From Hyphomicrobiales bacterium (GTDB lineage: Bacteria > Pseudomonadota > Alphaproteobacteria > Rhizobiales > Rhizobiaceae): a stretch of 64,000 bases of DNA. This document shows, one piece after another, positions 47,115 to 56,259 of this stretch. A program made the translations under genes and the position numbers. The stretch lies in NCBI GenBank assembly GCA_900471605.1, contig UCEY01000043.1, positions 62,001-126,000 on the forward strand, given 5' to 3'. The notes beneath the pieces are model-generated. The model saw nothing but the letters and a program-made list of their open reading frames with translations, did no database searches and had not been told where the DNA came from. Within the stretch, counting starts at the first letter, position 1. Each line of letters starts with the position of its first letter.

Positions 47115-47325
47115 TCCACCGCCCTCATAAGCGCCGCCATGCTGGCGGCCGGTGCGATTCGCACTCGGTACGCTCGCCCACTCTTCAAGATCGAAGTGGT
47201 ACAATGGCAGTTTGAAGCCGTCCAGCGCCGTTCACACTGTGTTATCACTTGTGGCGAGAAAATGTGACGATTTGGGCAGGCCGGTGCAGGCGTGCAACAG
47301 ATTGTATATTAATGCGTAAATACAG

Positions 47326-47333
47326 ATGGTTAA
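47326..47333 (-). promoter_or_regulatory. Possible CtrA half-site, minus strand
   Basis: TTAACCAT in an A+T-rich patch (TATTAATGCGTAAATA to its left), in the gap between the lipoprotein stop and the PagL-like gene, 210 bp from the PagL-like ATG. Distance makes this weaker than the other two sites. Confidence 0.3.
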
Positions 47334-47335
47334 TA

Positions 47336-47734
47336 TCAGCAGCCCGTCGCGCCGCCAGCCCAGCGCAGCACGTCGCGCTTGATCCGCTCTCCGTCGGGTC
47401 CGCTCATCATCGGGCCGAAGGCGTCAAGGCGGGCAGGGTTGCCCTCCGCCTGGACGACCAGCATCGGGCGGGACTCGGGACTGTTGCGCGGCACGGCGAG
47501 GATGCGCGGCCGGCCGGAGAAGGAATTGAGTTCCGGCGCCAGCCGATAGGGTTTGAAGGCCGCATCGCCCGATTTGAACCAGCAGCTGTTGGCGGCGAGC
47601 GCCACGCGTTCCATGGTCGGCAGCGCCGCACGGTTCGCCGTCACCGCCGCCGGACGCTCGGATTGGCAGGCGGCGAGCGCCACGCCAAGGATGACGAGTG
47701 ACGATAGGGCGGGCAGGCGATGGAAGAACGGCAT
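47336..47734 (-). CDS. Small putative lipoprotein
   Basis: A 132-residue exported protein. The signal peptide ends in a lipobox (ILGVALAAC, Cys near residue 23), so it is probably a lipoprotein. The mature domain has no recognised family; it contains RVALAANSCWFKSGDAAFKP and ILAVPRNSPESRPMLVVQAEG, plus a C-terminal Cys. ATG 47734 follows AGGAC at six bases. Confidence 0.75.
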   Translation of the reverse strand: MPFFHRLPALSSLVILGVALAACQSERPAAVTANRAALPTMERVALAANSCWFKSGDAAFKPYRLAPELNSFSGRPRILAVPRNSPESRPMLVVQAEGNPARLDAFGPMMSGPDGERIKRDVLRWAGGATGC

Positions 47735-47791
47735 CAAAACGTCCTGACGTGGTTTCGGTCGTTCCAGGGGCGATCCGGATAGCGTGGAGGT

Positions 47792-48472
47792 TCAGGCGGT
47801 CGCGGCGATCACATCGAGCGCCGAGGCGAAAATTCCGCGCCCGTCATTGCCGCCATGGGCGGCCTCGATCAGGTTTTCCGGATGCGGCATCATGCCGAGC
47901 ACGTTGCCGCGGCTGTTGATGACGCCGGCGATATCGTTCAGCGAACCGTTCGGATTGGTGCCTTCCGCATAACGGAAGACGATCTCGCCGCGATCTTCCA
48001 TGCCGGACAGCGTGTCCGCGTCGACGAAATAGTTGCCGTCGTGATGGGCGACCGGGCAACGGAGTACCTGGCCCTTTTCATAGGCCCGGGTGAAGTCCGT
48101 TTCGGCATTGACCACTTCGAGCTTCACTTCCTTGCAGACGAATTTCAGCGACGAATTGCGCATCAATGCGCCGGGAAGCATGCCGGCTTCGACGAGGATC
48201 TGGAAACCGTTGCAGACGCCGAGCACCTTCACGCCCTTATCCGCCTTGTCCTTGATCGCCTGCATCACCGGCATGCGGGCGGCAATTGCACCGCAGCGCA
48301 GGTAATCGCCATAGGAGAAACCGCCGGGGATGACGATCAGGTCGATATCGTCCGCGATCTCGGTCTCGGTCTGCCAGATGGTGATCGGCGCCTTGCCGGA
48401 AATCTTGGTGAGGGCGGCAATCATGTCGCGATCGCGATTGAGACCGGGAAGCTGAACGACGGCGGATTTCAT
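47792..48472 (-). CDS. purQ: Phosphoribosylformylglycinamidine synthase, glutaminase subunit PurQ
   Basis: Provides ammonia from glutamine to PurL. The 226-residue class I amidotransferase has the nucleophile in GVCNGFQILVEAGMLPGALM and the catalytic His/Glu in NVLGMMPHPENLIE. Start ATG 48472 overlaps the stop of the small coiled-coil ORF upstream (ATGA), indicating coupling within the purC-purS-orf-purQ operon. Confidence 0.97.
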   Translation of the reverse strand: MKSAVVQLPGLNRDRDMIAALTKISGKAPITIWQTETEIADDIDLIVIPGGFSYGDYLRCGAIAARMPVMQAIKDKADKGVKVLGVCNGFQILVEAGMLPGALMRNSSLKFVCKEVKLEVVNAETDFTRAYEKGQVLRCPVAHHDGNYFVDADTLSGMEDRGEIVFRYAEGTNPNGSLNDIAGVINSRGNVLGMMPHPENLIEAAHGGNDGRGIFASALDVIAATA

Positions 48473-48726
48473 GGGTGCGGTTCAAACCTTGCCTGGGCCT
48501 CGGCGAGCTCGCGCAGCTCGAGGCGGTTTTCGATACGATCGAGTCGGTTTTCGATATGACCAACCGTGACGCGAAGATTGTTCACATCCCCTTGGAGAAC
48601 GTGGAGTTGTCCTCTCAAGGTCATGTGGTCGGCCCGCAACTCACCAATTGATAGTTCGACCTTGTCAAATCGCTGATGAATCTTCTTGAGAAGCTCAGAC
48701 ATCAACTCACTTGTGATCTCAGCCAT
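48469..48726 (-). CDS. Small coiled-coil protein encoded between purS and purQ
   Basis: An 85-residue, charged, helical protein (LLKKIHQRFDKVELSIGEL, then LHVLQGDVNNLRVTVGHIE, then NRLDRIENRLELRELAEAQA) with heptad-like spacing typical of a parallel coiled coil. The stop overlaps the purQ start by four bases and its ATG (MAEITSEL) lies 20 bp after purS, so it sits inside the purine operon. The wording resembles short coiled-coil proteins found near toxin or transport genes, but no function can be named. Confidence 0.6.
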   Translation of the reverse strand: MAEITSELMSELLKKIHQRFDKVELSIGELRADHMTLRGQLHVLQGDVNNLRVTVGHIENRLDRIENRLELRELAEAQARFEPHP

Positions 48727-48745
48727 CCCGCGCTTCCCGCAACCT

Positions 48746-48988
48746 TCAGTCGAGGGCGATAGTATAGTTCTCAATCACAGTGTTTGCCAGCAGCTTCTCG
48801 CACATGGCTTTCAGGTCCGCCTCGGCCTTCGCCTTGTCGGTACCCTCGAGTTCGAGGTCGAAGACCTTGCCCTGGCGCACATGACCGACGCCCGAAAAGC
48901 CGAGGCTGCCGAGCGCGCCTTCGATGGCCTTGCCCTGCGGATCGAGAACGCCGTTCTTGAGCGTGACGGTCACGCGTGCCTTGATCAC
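48746..48988 (-). CDS. purS: Phosphoribosylformylglycinamidine synthase subunit PurS
   Basis: The small bridging subunit of the PurLQS complex. 80 residues: KARVTVTLKNGVLDPQGKAI, then VGHVRQGKVFDLELEG, ending in TVIENYTIALD. The start is a GTG at 48988 with GGGGGTTGG upstream; the longer frame overlaps purC. It lies 16 bp downstream of purC. Confidence 0.94.
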   Translation of the reverse strand: MIKARVTVTLKNGVLDPQGKAIEGALGSLGFSGVGHVRQGKVFDLELEGTDKAKAEADLKAMCEKLLANTVIENYTIALD

Positions 48989-49004
48989 TGATCCAACCCC
49001 CAGA

Positions 49005-49769
49005 TTACTTGACGAGAACCGGTCCGGTGCCGCGGACGGGTTCGTTCTCATTGATGATGCCGAGACGGCGCGCCACTTCCGAGTAAGCTTCCACAAGGCC
49101 GCCCAGATCCTGCCTGAAACGGTCCTTGTCCATTTTTTCCCTGGTCTCGATATCCCAGAGGCGGCAGCTGTCCGGCGAGATCTCGTCGGCAAGGATGATG
49201 CGCATCATGTCGCCTTCGAACAGGCGTCCGCATTCGATCTTGAAATCGACGAGCTGGATGCCGACGCCGAGGAACAGTCCCGAGAGGAAGTCGTTGACGC
49301 GGATGGCGAGCGCCATGATGTCGTCGAGTTCGGCAGGGTTCGCCCAGCCGAAAGCGGTGATGTGTTCCTCGGAGACCATCGGGTCGGCGAGCGCATCGGA
49401 CTTGTAGTAGAATTCAATGATCGAGCGCGGCAGGACCATGCCTTCCTCGATGCCGAGACGCGTCGAGAGCGATCCCGCGGCGACGTTGCGCACCACGATC
49501 TCGAGCGGAATCATCTCCACTTCCTTGATCAGCTGTTCGCGCATGTTCAGCCGGCGGATGAAATGCGTCGGGATGCCGATCTTGTTCAGATGGGTGAAGA
49601 GGTATTCCGAGATGCGGTTGTTGAGGACACCCTTGCCGTCGATGACGTCATGTTTCTTCTTGTTGAAGGCGGTGGCGTCGTCCTTGAAGAACTGGATCAG
49701 CGTGCCGGGCTCCGGGCCTTCATAGAGGATCTTGGCCTTGCCTTCGTAGATACGGCGGCGACGGTTCAT
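49005..49769 (-). CDS. purC: Phosphoribosylaminoimidazole-succinocarboxamide synthase
   Basis: SAICAR synthetase. The 254-residue product starts RRRIYEGKAKILYEGPEPGT and contains KKKHDVIDGKGVLNNRISEY, VEMIPLEIVVRNVAAGSL and the LVDFKIECGRLFEGDMML-like metal/nucleotide region (LADEISPDSCRLWD). It heads the minus-strand purC-purS-orf-purQ operon, its promoter lying in the gap to 50436. Confidence 0.97.
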   Translation of the reverse strand: MNRRRRIYEGKAKILYEGPEPGTLIQFFKDDATAFNKKKHDVIDGKGVLNNRISEYLFTHLNKIGIPTHFIRRLNMREQLIKEVEMIPLEIVVRNVAAGSLSTRLGIEEGMVLPRSIIEFYYKSDALADPMVSEEHITAFGWANPAELDDIMALAIRVNDFLSGLFLGVGIQLVDFKIECGRLFEGDMMRIILADEISPDSCRLWDIETREKMDKDRFRQDLGGLVEAYSEVARRLGIINENEPVRGTGPVLVK

Positions 49770-50436
49770 GATTCTTGTCTCGTTGTTGGCGCCCTTGCCG
49801 GGCGCAATGGATGATGTTTGAGCGGTCCCTTAACGGAAAAGAACAGGTTTCACAATGCGGGCCTCCGAAACCTTTGTGGGTGAGGGGTCTATGAAGCGCA
49901 ATCGGGAATCATTGAGCTTCAGATTACACGGCTTTTCAAAGGTTTTGCTCCGGCAATCGGGATGTCCGGACCGAAAGGGAGGTAATGAACAGGAAAAGCC
50001 GGAACCATCATATGTCTACGCTCTTTGTGGCCGGACCAGAGCCCTCAAGGGTAAATTTGGCTATGACAAGAGCTCGCAGTTCCGGGGGCAATCCCGTCGC
50101 AACAGGCTGATGGAACGCAGAGCCGCATCGCAGCCGGGTATTGCCGGTTCAAGCGCCCATGCACGGAATCTGGTGCTTTCCAGCCTCGACGGCAAGGTCC
50201 GCACGGCATAATCACCAAATGCGTCATGATTTCGGCGCCGTCGGCGTCGACGCCTCGCTTCATGGGCGGGGCGCGACCGGCCGGGGCGCTGCAGCCTGCG
50301 GCGATGGAACTTGCATCAGTCAAGTACCCGCCGGGAATCCGCGTCCGCCAGTGCCGGAATCGACAGCTCGCCGATTGCGCTTCGCTCCTCTTTTGATTAT
50401 GGGGGTCCCGTATAAGTTCACTTTGGGAGACCCGAG
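49770..50436. other. 667-bp gap without a confident gene
   Basis: The stretch should hold the purC promoter (minus) and the zeta-inhibitor promoter (plus). An open frame of 118 codons (49855-50211, plus) is rich in Arg, Ser and Gly, has no recognisable motif, and is not supported as a gene. A GGGGTCCC / GGGAGACCC inverted repeat (50401-50436) lies directly before the next gene's ATG and could fold over its ribosome site. Confidence 0.45.
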
Positions 50437-50751
50437 ATGAGTGGCCTCAGCGATCGCGAAAAAGCCTTTGAAAACAAGTTTGCCCTGGACCAGGAATTGA
50501 AGTTCAAGGCGCTCGCCCGCCGCAACAGGCTCGTCGGCCTCTGGGCGGCCGGTCTGCTCGGCAAGGCGGACGCCGACGCTTATGCGAAGGAAGTCGTCGT
50601 TGCCGACTTCGAGGAAGCGGGCGACGAGGACGTGTTCCGCAAGCTGCGGAGCGATCTCGATGCAGCCGGCGTCTCCGTCTCCGACCAGGATATCCGTGCC
50701 AAGATGGTGGAGCTTCTGGCCCAGGCGATCGATCAGATCGAAAACCAGTAA
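50437..50751 (+). CDS. F1-ATPase inhibitor subunit zeta (DUF1476)
   Basis: A 104-residue, highly helical protein. DUF1476 members are the zeta subunit of alphaproteobacterial ATP synthase, which blocks ATP hydrolysis by F1 in Paracoccus. The inhibitory N-terminus (SDREKAFENKFALDQELKFK) and ARRNRLVGLWAAGLLGKADA are conserved here. ATG 50437 follows GGGAGACCCGAG. Not linked to the atp genes, which is usual. Confidence 0.92.
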   Translation: MSGLSDREKAFENKFALDQELKFKALARRNRLVGLWAAGLLGKADADAYAKEVVVADFEEAGDEDVFRKLRSDLDAAGVSVSDQDIRAKMVELLAQAIDQIENQ

Positions 50752-50860
50752 GCTGTATTTCACCAGCCTGATACGAGAGCTGCGTCCGGTTGGGCGCGGC
50801 TTTTCCGTATTCCGATGAATCGAACGCCGATCCAGGCGGTTGGGCGCTGCGGTTGTTGGC

Positions 50861-53416
50861 CTACAGGCTTTCGGATGGCCGCCAGCGGCCGGAGCGTATG
50901 AAGTCCGGGATGCTCGCGCGTGGCATCGGCCTTGCAAGCGCATACCCCTGCAGGACGTCGCAGCCGAGGTCGCGCAGGATACGGATCTGTTCCGTGGTCT
51001 CGACGCCTTCGGCGACCACCTCGATATTCAGCGACTTGCCGATCTCTATGATCGACCCGACCATCTTCCGTTGCTTCTGCGACTGCGAGACGAGACGGAC
51101 GAGTTCGCGGTCGATCTTCAGCGCCCGCGGATTGAGCCGCAGGAGGCTGATGATCGAGGCGTGGCCGGTGCCGAAATCGTCGATTTCGATATCGATACCA
51201 AGCTTCCTGATCCGCGCGAGGTTCTTCAGCACATCGCCATCGCAATTGTCGAGGAAGATCGATTCCAGAAGCTCGAAGGACACCGTACCCGGCTCGATCC
51301 TGAGTTTCTTGAGCTTGCGCGACAGCGAAGCATCGTGCAGCCGCCGGTAGGAAACGTTGACCGAGAGTTTCGGGATCGAAAGGCCATGCGCGCGCCAATC
51401 GCGAAAATCGGCCAGCGCCTTGTCGAGAATGATTCCGTCGATCACCGAGACGGCGTCGAGCTCCTCGGCCATTTCGAGGAACTGGTCGGGAGACAGCATG
51501 CCGCGTTCCGGATGCATCCACCGCGCCAGCGTTTCGACCCCGGCGATCTCAAGCGTCGCCGCGTCGAACTGAAGCTGATAATATGGAATGAATTCGTCGC
51601 GCTCGAGCGCAAGAAGGATTTCGTCCGATATACGCTTGGTGCTGATAATCGCGTTGTGGGTGTCGGCCGAGAAGAATTCATGCCGGTTGCGGCCGCGGTT
51701 CTTGGCCCGGTAAAGCGCGATGTCGGCGTTGAGGAGAAGCTGGCGCGCGTCGACCTCCGCGCCGGTATGGCAGGCGATGCCGATGCTGGCGCCGAAACGG
51801 CAGTCGTTGCCCTCGTAGGACACTGGCTTGCGCAGCTCCCCGATGATCCGGTCGGCCAGATGCGAGAGCTTTCGCGGCGAGCCCTCGAATTTCGACAGGA
51901 TGACGAATTCGTCCCCGCCGATGCGGGCGACGAAATCGCCCTTTCGGATCGTGCCCCTGAGGACTTTCGCCGCGTGCTTCAGCATCATGTCGCCGGCACT
52001 GTGACCGAGCGTGTCGTTGATCTGCTTGAAGCGGTCGAGGTCGATATGGAGGATCGCGATGCCGTGCCTGTCGCGGGCGCATTCGGCCGCGACGCGGTCC
52101 AGCATCTCGTCGAGATAACGCCGGTTGGGGAGGTCGGTCAGGTAGTCGTGCATCGCATTGTGCTCGATGCTGCTGCGGGCGGCCTCGAGATCGCGATTGC
52201 GCGCTTCCGCGAGGGTTTTTGCCCGTTCGAGTTCGCGGTGAAGGGCAACGTCCGCCGTGACATCCCAGTTGGCGCCGACCATTTTCGGGTGGCCGTTGCC
52301 ATCGATGAAAGACATGGTGCGGGTGCGTACGACGCGTTCGGAGCCGTCCCGCAATATCACCCGGTATTGGTCCGAGAAGCGTTTGCCCTCTTCGATATGG
52401 TCGAGGACGTTTGCCTGAACGCGCGCGGCGTCGTCGGGATGCAGAAAACTCTCCCAGAGCCCGCCGATCTTCACTTCTTCGCTTCTTGCCAGCCCATAGA
52501 TCCGGAACATGCGTTCGTCCCAGTCGACTTCGCCGGTGGAGAAGTCGGATTCGTAGACGCCAATGCCGGATATTTCGAGCGCCATGTCGAGCCGCCGCGA
52601 CATCTGCGCGGTCTTCTCGTCTGCGGCCTTGCGTGCGGTAATGTCCGTGTCCGTGCCGACCACACGGGTCGCCTTGCCGGTCGCGTCCCATTCGACGCAG
52701 GCACCCCGGCATTCGATCCAGACCCAATGCCCCTGTTTGTGGCGTTCGCGATAATCGAAGACGGCATAGGCCGGGTCGCCGGCATTCTGCCGCGCCATGG
52801 CATGGATGACGCGGTCCCGGTCGTCCGGATGCACCAGCTTTAGCCATTCCTCGGTGCTGGCTGCCAGCGGATCCTCCGGTGACATTCCCCGGATCTGCCG
52901 CCACACCGGCGAATAGTATTTCTGGCCGGTTGCGTAGTTATGGTCCCAGACGCCCGATACGGAGCTGACCAGCGCGTTGTCCCAGCGGCTTTCGCGTTCG
53001 GCAAGTTCTTCGATCTGCAGTCTCTGGTCGGTGACGTCGGCCAGATGCACCGCAAACAGAAATTGGCCTTTGAGATTCTTGCCGAGCGGCGCGAAGGTGG
53101 TCACCGCCCATCGCGGCGAACCGGCCGGGTCCAGGAACCGCAGTTCCAGGCGTTCTGAAGCGGAACCGATGTCCAGGCCTTCGATCGCCCGATGGAACCT
53201 GGCCTGATCCTGGACATGAAGAAGGGTCGACAGGGTCGCCGGCCGCTGGTTTTCCCCAAGCCACTCGCGTTTGAATGTGCCGTTTGCAAACAACAGCGCT
53301 GCGGCATGGTCGATGATGGCGATCGGGAAAGGGGCTGCCTCGAACACCGTCTCAAGAACGCCGATCTCGTCTCCGGGGCCGGAGTCCAAAGGGCGTGGGA
53401 GAACACTTGACGGCAT
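50861..53416 (-). CDS. PAS-GGDEF-EAL protein (cyclic di-GMP turnover)
   Basis: An 851-residue signalling protein. Three PAS-type domains at about residues 30-135, 150-270 and 285-395 precede a GGDEF domain with intact RIGGDEFVIL active site and an RKGD product-inhibition site five residues upstream. The EAL domain shows VETLARWMHPE (ETL in place of EAL), LLESIFLDN, DDFGTGHASIISLLRLNP, and EGVETTEQ. Metal ligands otherwise look present. The cyclase is probably active; phosphodiesterase activity is uncertain. No membrane segment, so cytoplasmic. ATG 53416 (MPSSVLPRP) was chosen; a TTG at 53467 is an alternative. Confidence 0.9.
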   Translation of the reverse strand: MPSSVLPRPLDSGPGDEIGVLETVFEAAPFPIAIIDHAAALLFANGTFKREWLGENQRPATLSTLLHVQDQARFHRAIEGLDIGSASERLELRFLDPAGSPRWAVTTFAPLGKNLKGQFLFAVHLADVTDQRLQIEELAERESRWDNALVSSVSGVWDHNYATGQKYYSPVWRQIRGMSPEDPLAASTEEWLKLVHPDDRDRVIHAMARQNAGDPAYAVFDYRERHKQGHWVWIECRGACVEWDATGKATRVVGTDTDITARKAADEKTAQMSRRLDMALEISGIGVYESDFSTGEVDWDERMFRIYGLARSEEVKIGGLWESFLHPDDAARVQANVLDHIEEGKRFSDQYRVILRDGSERVVRTRTMSFIDGNGHPKMVGANWDVTADVALHRELERAKTLAEARNRDLEAARSSIEHNAMHDYLTDLPNRRYLDEMLDRVAAECARDRHGIAILHIDLDRFKQINDTLGHSAGDMMLKHAAKVLRGTIRKGDFVARIGGDEFVILSKFEGSPRKLSHLADRIIGELRKPVSYEGNDCRFGASIGIACHTGAEVDARQLLLNADIALYRAKNRGRNRHEFFSADTHNAIISTKRISDEILLALERDEFIPYYQLQFDAATLEIAGVETLARWMHPERGMLSPDQFLEMAEELDAVSVIDGIILDKALADFRDWRAHGLSIPKLSVNVSYRRLHDASLSRKLKKLRIEPGTVSFELLESIFLDNCDGDVLKNLARIRKLGIDIEIDDFGTGHASIISLLRLNPRALKIDRELVRLVSQSQKQRKMVGSIIEIGKSLNIEVVAEGVETTEQIRILRDLGCDVLQGYALARPMPRASIPDFIRSGRWRPSESL

Positions 53417-53542
53417 CGGCACAGCCTGGCTCGCAACAAAATGAGCGGGCACTTTAGCAAGTGTCAATTAAATCCAGCTTAAAATTGCCGTTCGAATTGA
53501 TGCACCCGGAAATTACGGGAGAATGCAAATTCCGTCGTGTTT

Positions 53543-54097
53543 TCAAGGCTTCAGGCGGCTGATGAATTGGGCAAAAACCATTGTGCCCTCCGGCCATGGC
53601 CCATGGCCGGATTCCTGGTTGATGTGGCCGGCCTCGCCGGCATCGACCAGCATCGAACCCCAGGCAGACGCGATGTCGTCCGCATGTTCATAGGAGCCGA
53701 AGGGATCGTTGCGGCTTGCGACCGTCAGCGACGGGAACGGCAGAGGATCCCGGGGATAGGGGCCGAAGGTCAAAAGGTGCTTCGGCCGGATGGACGGATT
53801 GTCCACTTCCGGCGGCGCCACGAAAAAGGCGCCGGCCACCGGCTTCGTGAACAGCGGGAGGGCGTGGACGACCGTCGGGATGCCGAGCGAGTGGGCGACG
53901 ATGACGACGGGGCGCGTCGCGCGGTTCACCTCTTCGGCGACGCGGGCGATCCAGTCCTCGCGGACCGGCTTCGACCATTCGTCCTGCTCGACCCGACGGG
54001 CCGTCGTGAGCTTCTGCTCCCAACGGGTCTGCCAGTGATGCGGCCCGGAATTGGTGTAGCCGGGGACGATCAGTATATCTGCTTCGGATGCCTTCAT
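53543..54097 (-). CDS. RBBP9/YdeN family serine hydrolase
   Basis: A 184-residue alpha/beta hydrolase. The family start is ADILIVPGYTNSGPHHWQTR, the nucleophile is in VIVAHSLGIPTV, and the catalytic His region is GHINQESGHGPWPEG. ASRNDPFGSYEHA carries the acid. Substrate unknown. ATG 54097 (MKASEAD) fits the family; the longer frame overlaps purB. It is 31 bp from purB on the same strand. Confidence 0.9.
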   Translation of the reverse strand: MKASEADILIVPGYTNSGPHHWQTRWEQKLTTARRVEQDEWSKPVREDWIARVAEEVNRATRPVVIVAHSLGIPTVVHALPLFTKPVAGAFFVAPPEVDNPSIRPKHLLTFGPYPRDPLPFPSLTVASRNDPFGSYEHADDIASAWGSMLVDAGEAGHINQESGHGPWPEGTMVFAQFISRLKP

Positions 54098-54128
54098 GGC
54101 GCCTATCTGTGTTCGCCGACGGTCAAGA

Positions 54129-55436
54129 TCAAGCCTCGCCGAAAACGCGACGGAAGATCGTGTCCACGTGCTTGGTGTGATAGCCGAGGTCGAATTTCTC
54201 GCGCAGGTCCTCTTCGGAAAGTGCGGCGCGGACTTCCTGGTCGGCAAGCAGTTCCTCGAGGAAATCCTTGCCTTCTTCCCAGACCTTCATGGCGTTGCGC
54301 TGCACGAGGCGATAGGCGTCCTCGCGGGAGGTGCCGGCTTGCGTAAGGGCAAGCAGAACCCGCTGCGAGTGAACAAGTCCCCGGAACTTGTTCATATTCT
54401 TCATCATGTTCTCAGGATAGACGAGCAGCTTGTCGATCACGCTGGTCATGCGTGCCAGCGCGAAGTCGAGCGTCACGGTCGCGTCCGGGCCGATCATGCG
54501 TTCGACCGAGGAGTGCGAAATGTCGCGCTCGTGCCAGAGGGCCACGTTTTCCATGGCCGGCAGCGCGTAGGAGCGCACCATGCGGGCAAGGCCCGTCAGG
54601 TTTTCGGTCAGCACCGGGTTGCGCTTGTGCGGCATCGCCGACGAACCCTTCTGGCCCGGCGAGAAATATTCCTCCGCTTCCAGCACTTCGGTGCGCTGCA
54701 GGTGGCGCACCTCGATCGCCAGGCGCTCGATCGACGAGGCGATGACGCCGAGGATGGCAAAATACATGGCGTGACGGTCGCGCGGGATGACCTGGGTGGA
54801 GACCGGTTCCGGCTTCAGGCCCATGGCGGCGGCGACGTGTTCCTCCACGCGCGGGTCGATATTGGCGAAGGTGCCGACGGCGCCCGATATCGCGCAGGTG
54901 GCGATCTCGTCGCGGGCTTCGAGCAGACGCGTCTTGTTGCGGTCGAATTCCGCATAGGCCTGGGCGAGCTTGACGCCGAACGTGGTCGGTTCGGCGTGGA
55001 TGCCGTGGCTGCGGCCGATCGTGACCGTGTCCTTGTGCTCGAAGGCGCGGCGCTTCAGCGCTTCGAGCAGCTTGTCGATATCGGCGATCAGCAGGTCGGT
55101 GGCGCGCACCAGCTGGACGCTGAAACAGGTGTCGAGCACGTCGGACGAGGTCATGCCCTGGTGGATGAAGCGGCTGTCGGGACCGACGAATTCGGCAAGG
55201 TGGGTCAGGAAGGCGATGACGTCATGCTTGGTGACGGCTTCGATCTCGTCGATGCGCGCGACGTCGAAGGTGGCGCTGCCGCCCTTTTCCCAGATCGTCT
55301 CCGCCGCCGATTTCGGGATCACGCCGATTGCCGCCAGCGCATCGCAGGCATGGGCCTCGATCTCGAACCAGATGCGGAACTTGGTTTCGGGCGACCAGAT
55401 GGCGACCATTTCGGGCCGCGAGTAACGGGGGATCAT
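54129..55436 (-). CDS. purB: Adenylosuccinate lyase
   Basis: Acts twice in purine synthesis (SAICAR to AICAR, adenylosuccinate to AMP). 435 residues, the usual length. Start is MIPRYSRPEMVAIWSPETKF. Other blocks are TSSDVLDTCFSVQLVRATDL, TIGRSHGIHAEPTTFGVKLA (first catalytic His), and the superfamily signature GSSAMPHKRNPVLTENLTGL (mobile loop with the catalytic Ser). It is separate from purC-S-Q-L by about 3 kb. Confidence 0.97.
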   Translation of the reverse strand: MIPRYSRPEMVAIWSPETKFRIWFEIEAHACDALAAIGVIPKSAAETIWEKGGSATFDVARIDEIEAVTKHDVIAFLTHLAEFVGPDSRFIHQGMTSSDVLDTCFSVQLVRATDLLIADIDKLLEALKRRAFEHKDTVTIGRSHGIHAEPTTFGVKLAQAYAEFDRNKTRLLEARDEIATCAISGAVGTFANIDPRVEEHVAAAMGLKPEPVSTQVIPRDRHAMYFAILGVIASSIERLAIEVRHLQRTEVLEAEEYFSPGQKGSSAMPHKRNPVLTENLTGLARMVRSYALPAMENVALWHERDISHSSVERMIGPDATVTLDFALARMTSVIDKLLVYPENMMKNMNKFRGLVHSQRVLLALTQAGTSREDAYRLVQRNAMKVWEEGKDFLEELLADQEVRAALSEEDLREKFDLGYHTKHVDTIFRRVFGEA

Positions 55437-55521
55437 GGGCTTGTCGTTTCCTTCACGAGTGTCGGCTGCGCTGTAGCAAGAAGCGCGGCGAAGCTCAAGT
55501 TTTTGAGGCGGTCAAACGGGA

Positions 55522-56259
55522 TCAGGGCGCCGTCTTGAGCGGAATGGCGATCCAGCGTCCGTTCTGGCCCTCGAAACCGGCACTGAGGACCATGACCAGA
55601 GCGACTTCCACCGCAGCGCCTTCAAGCGATGCGCCGCTGACGACGCCGGCGAGCCGGTATCCGGTCACGCAGCCGCGCGAGGGGGGAATGCGCTGGTCTT
55701 CGTGGACCACGTCGTCGACCGGTTTTCCGTCGCGCTCGGTAAAGCGCAGGCGGAAGGAAACCGTCTTGTCGACAATGCCCTCGCATTGCGGGCCGAGCGG
55801 CTGCGGGACCTCTTCGAGGACGAGCGTGTTGGCTTCCCCGACGGGCGGCATGGCCGGCACGCTGCGATACCGAAGCTGATGCGGGTCGGTGCCGATTTCG
55901 GTGATCGGGTTGAAGGCGACGAGTTCGCCCGGATGATTGGTGAGCTCATGGGTCTCGACCACCACATCCGCAGCGTTGTGGACCTGCCAGCGGGCCTTGG
56001 CGACCGTTGCGCCGTCCTCTTCCAGCCGGACCCGGAACGGCGTGCCGGGCAGATAGGTGTCCTTGTTGAGGTCGAGCGCGTAGATGTTCGCATAGGGAAA
56101 ACCGGATCCGTCCTGGATGCCGTATTCCTCGAAGGCGAAGACTGCGCCGTCGGCGGAAAAGCCGATGGGGCGCACGCTTGCGATATCGGCAGCGGATGTG
56201 GAACCGGCAAACAGCATTGCCGCAAATGCAGGAACCGAAGATCGCAAGCGTGGTATCAT
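55522..56259 (-). CDS. DUF2259 family secreted protein
   Basis: A 245-residue exported protein with a signal peptide (SVPAFAAMLFAGSTSAAD). The N-terminal SVRPIGFSADGAVFAFEEYG resembles a single propeller-like blade; other blocks are YANIYALDLNKDTYLPGTPF and TLVLEEVPQPLGPQCEG. Rhizobiales members are annotated as predicted secreted proteins without known role. Its start overlaps the rpe stop by four bases (ATGA), so the two are cotranscribed with rpe upstream. Confidence 0.85.
   Translation of the reverse strand: MIPRLRSSVPAFAAMLFAGSTSAADIASVRPIGFSADGAVFAFEEYGIQDGSGFPYANIYALDLNKDTYLPGTPFRVRLEEDGATVAKARWQVHNAADVVVETHELTNHPGELVAFNPITEIGTDPHQLRYRSVPAMPPVGEANTLVLEEVPQPLGPQCEGIVDKTVSFRLRFTERDGKPVDDVVHEDQRIPPSRGCVTGYRLAGVVSGASLEGAAVEVALVMVLSAGFEGQNGRWIAIPLKTAP

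Noticed and set aside
49855..50211. 118-codon ORF as a gene
   Set aside because: No homology I can recognise, biased composition, and it sits in a probable promoter and leader region.
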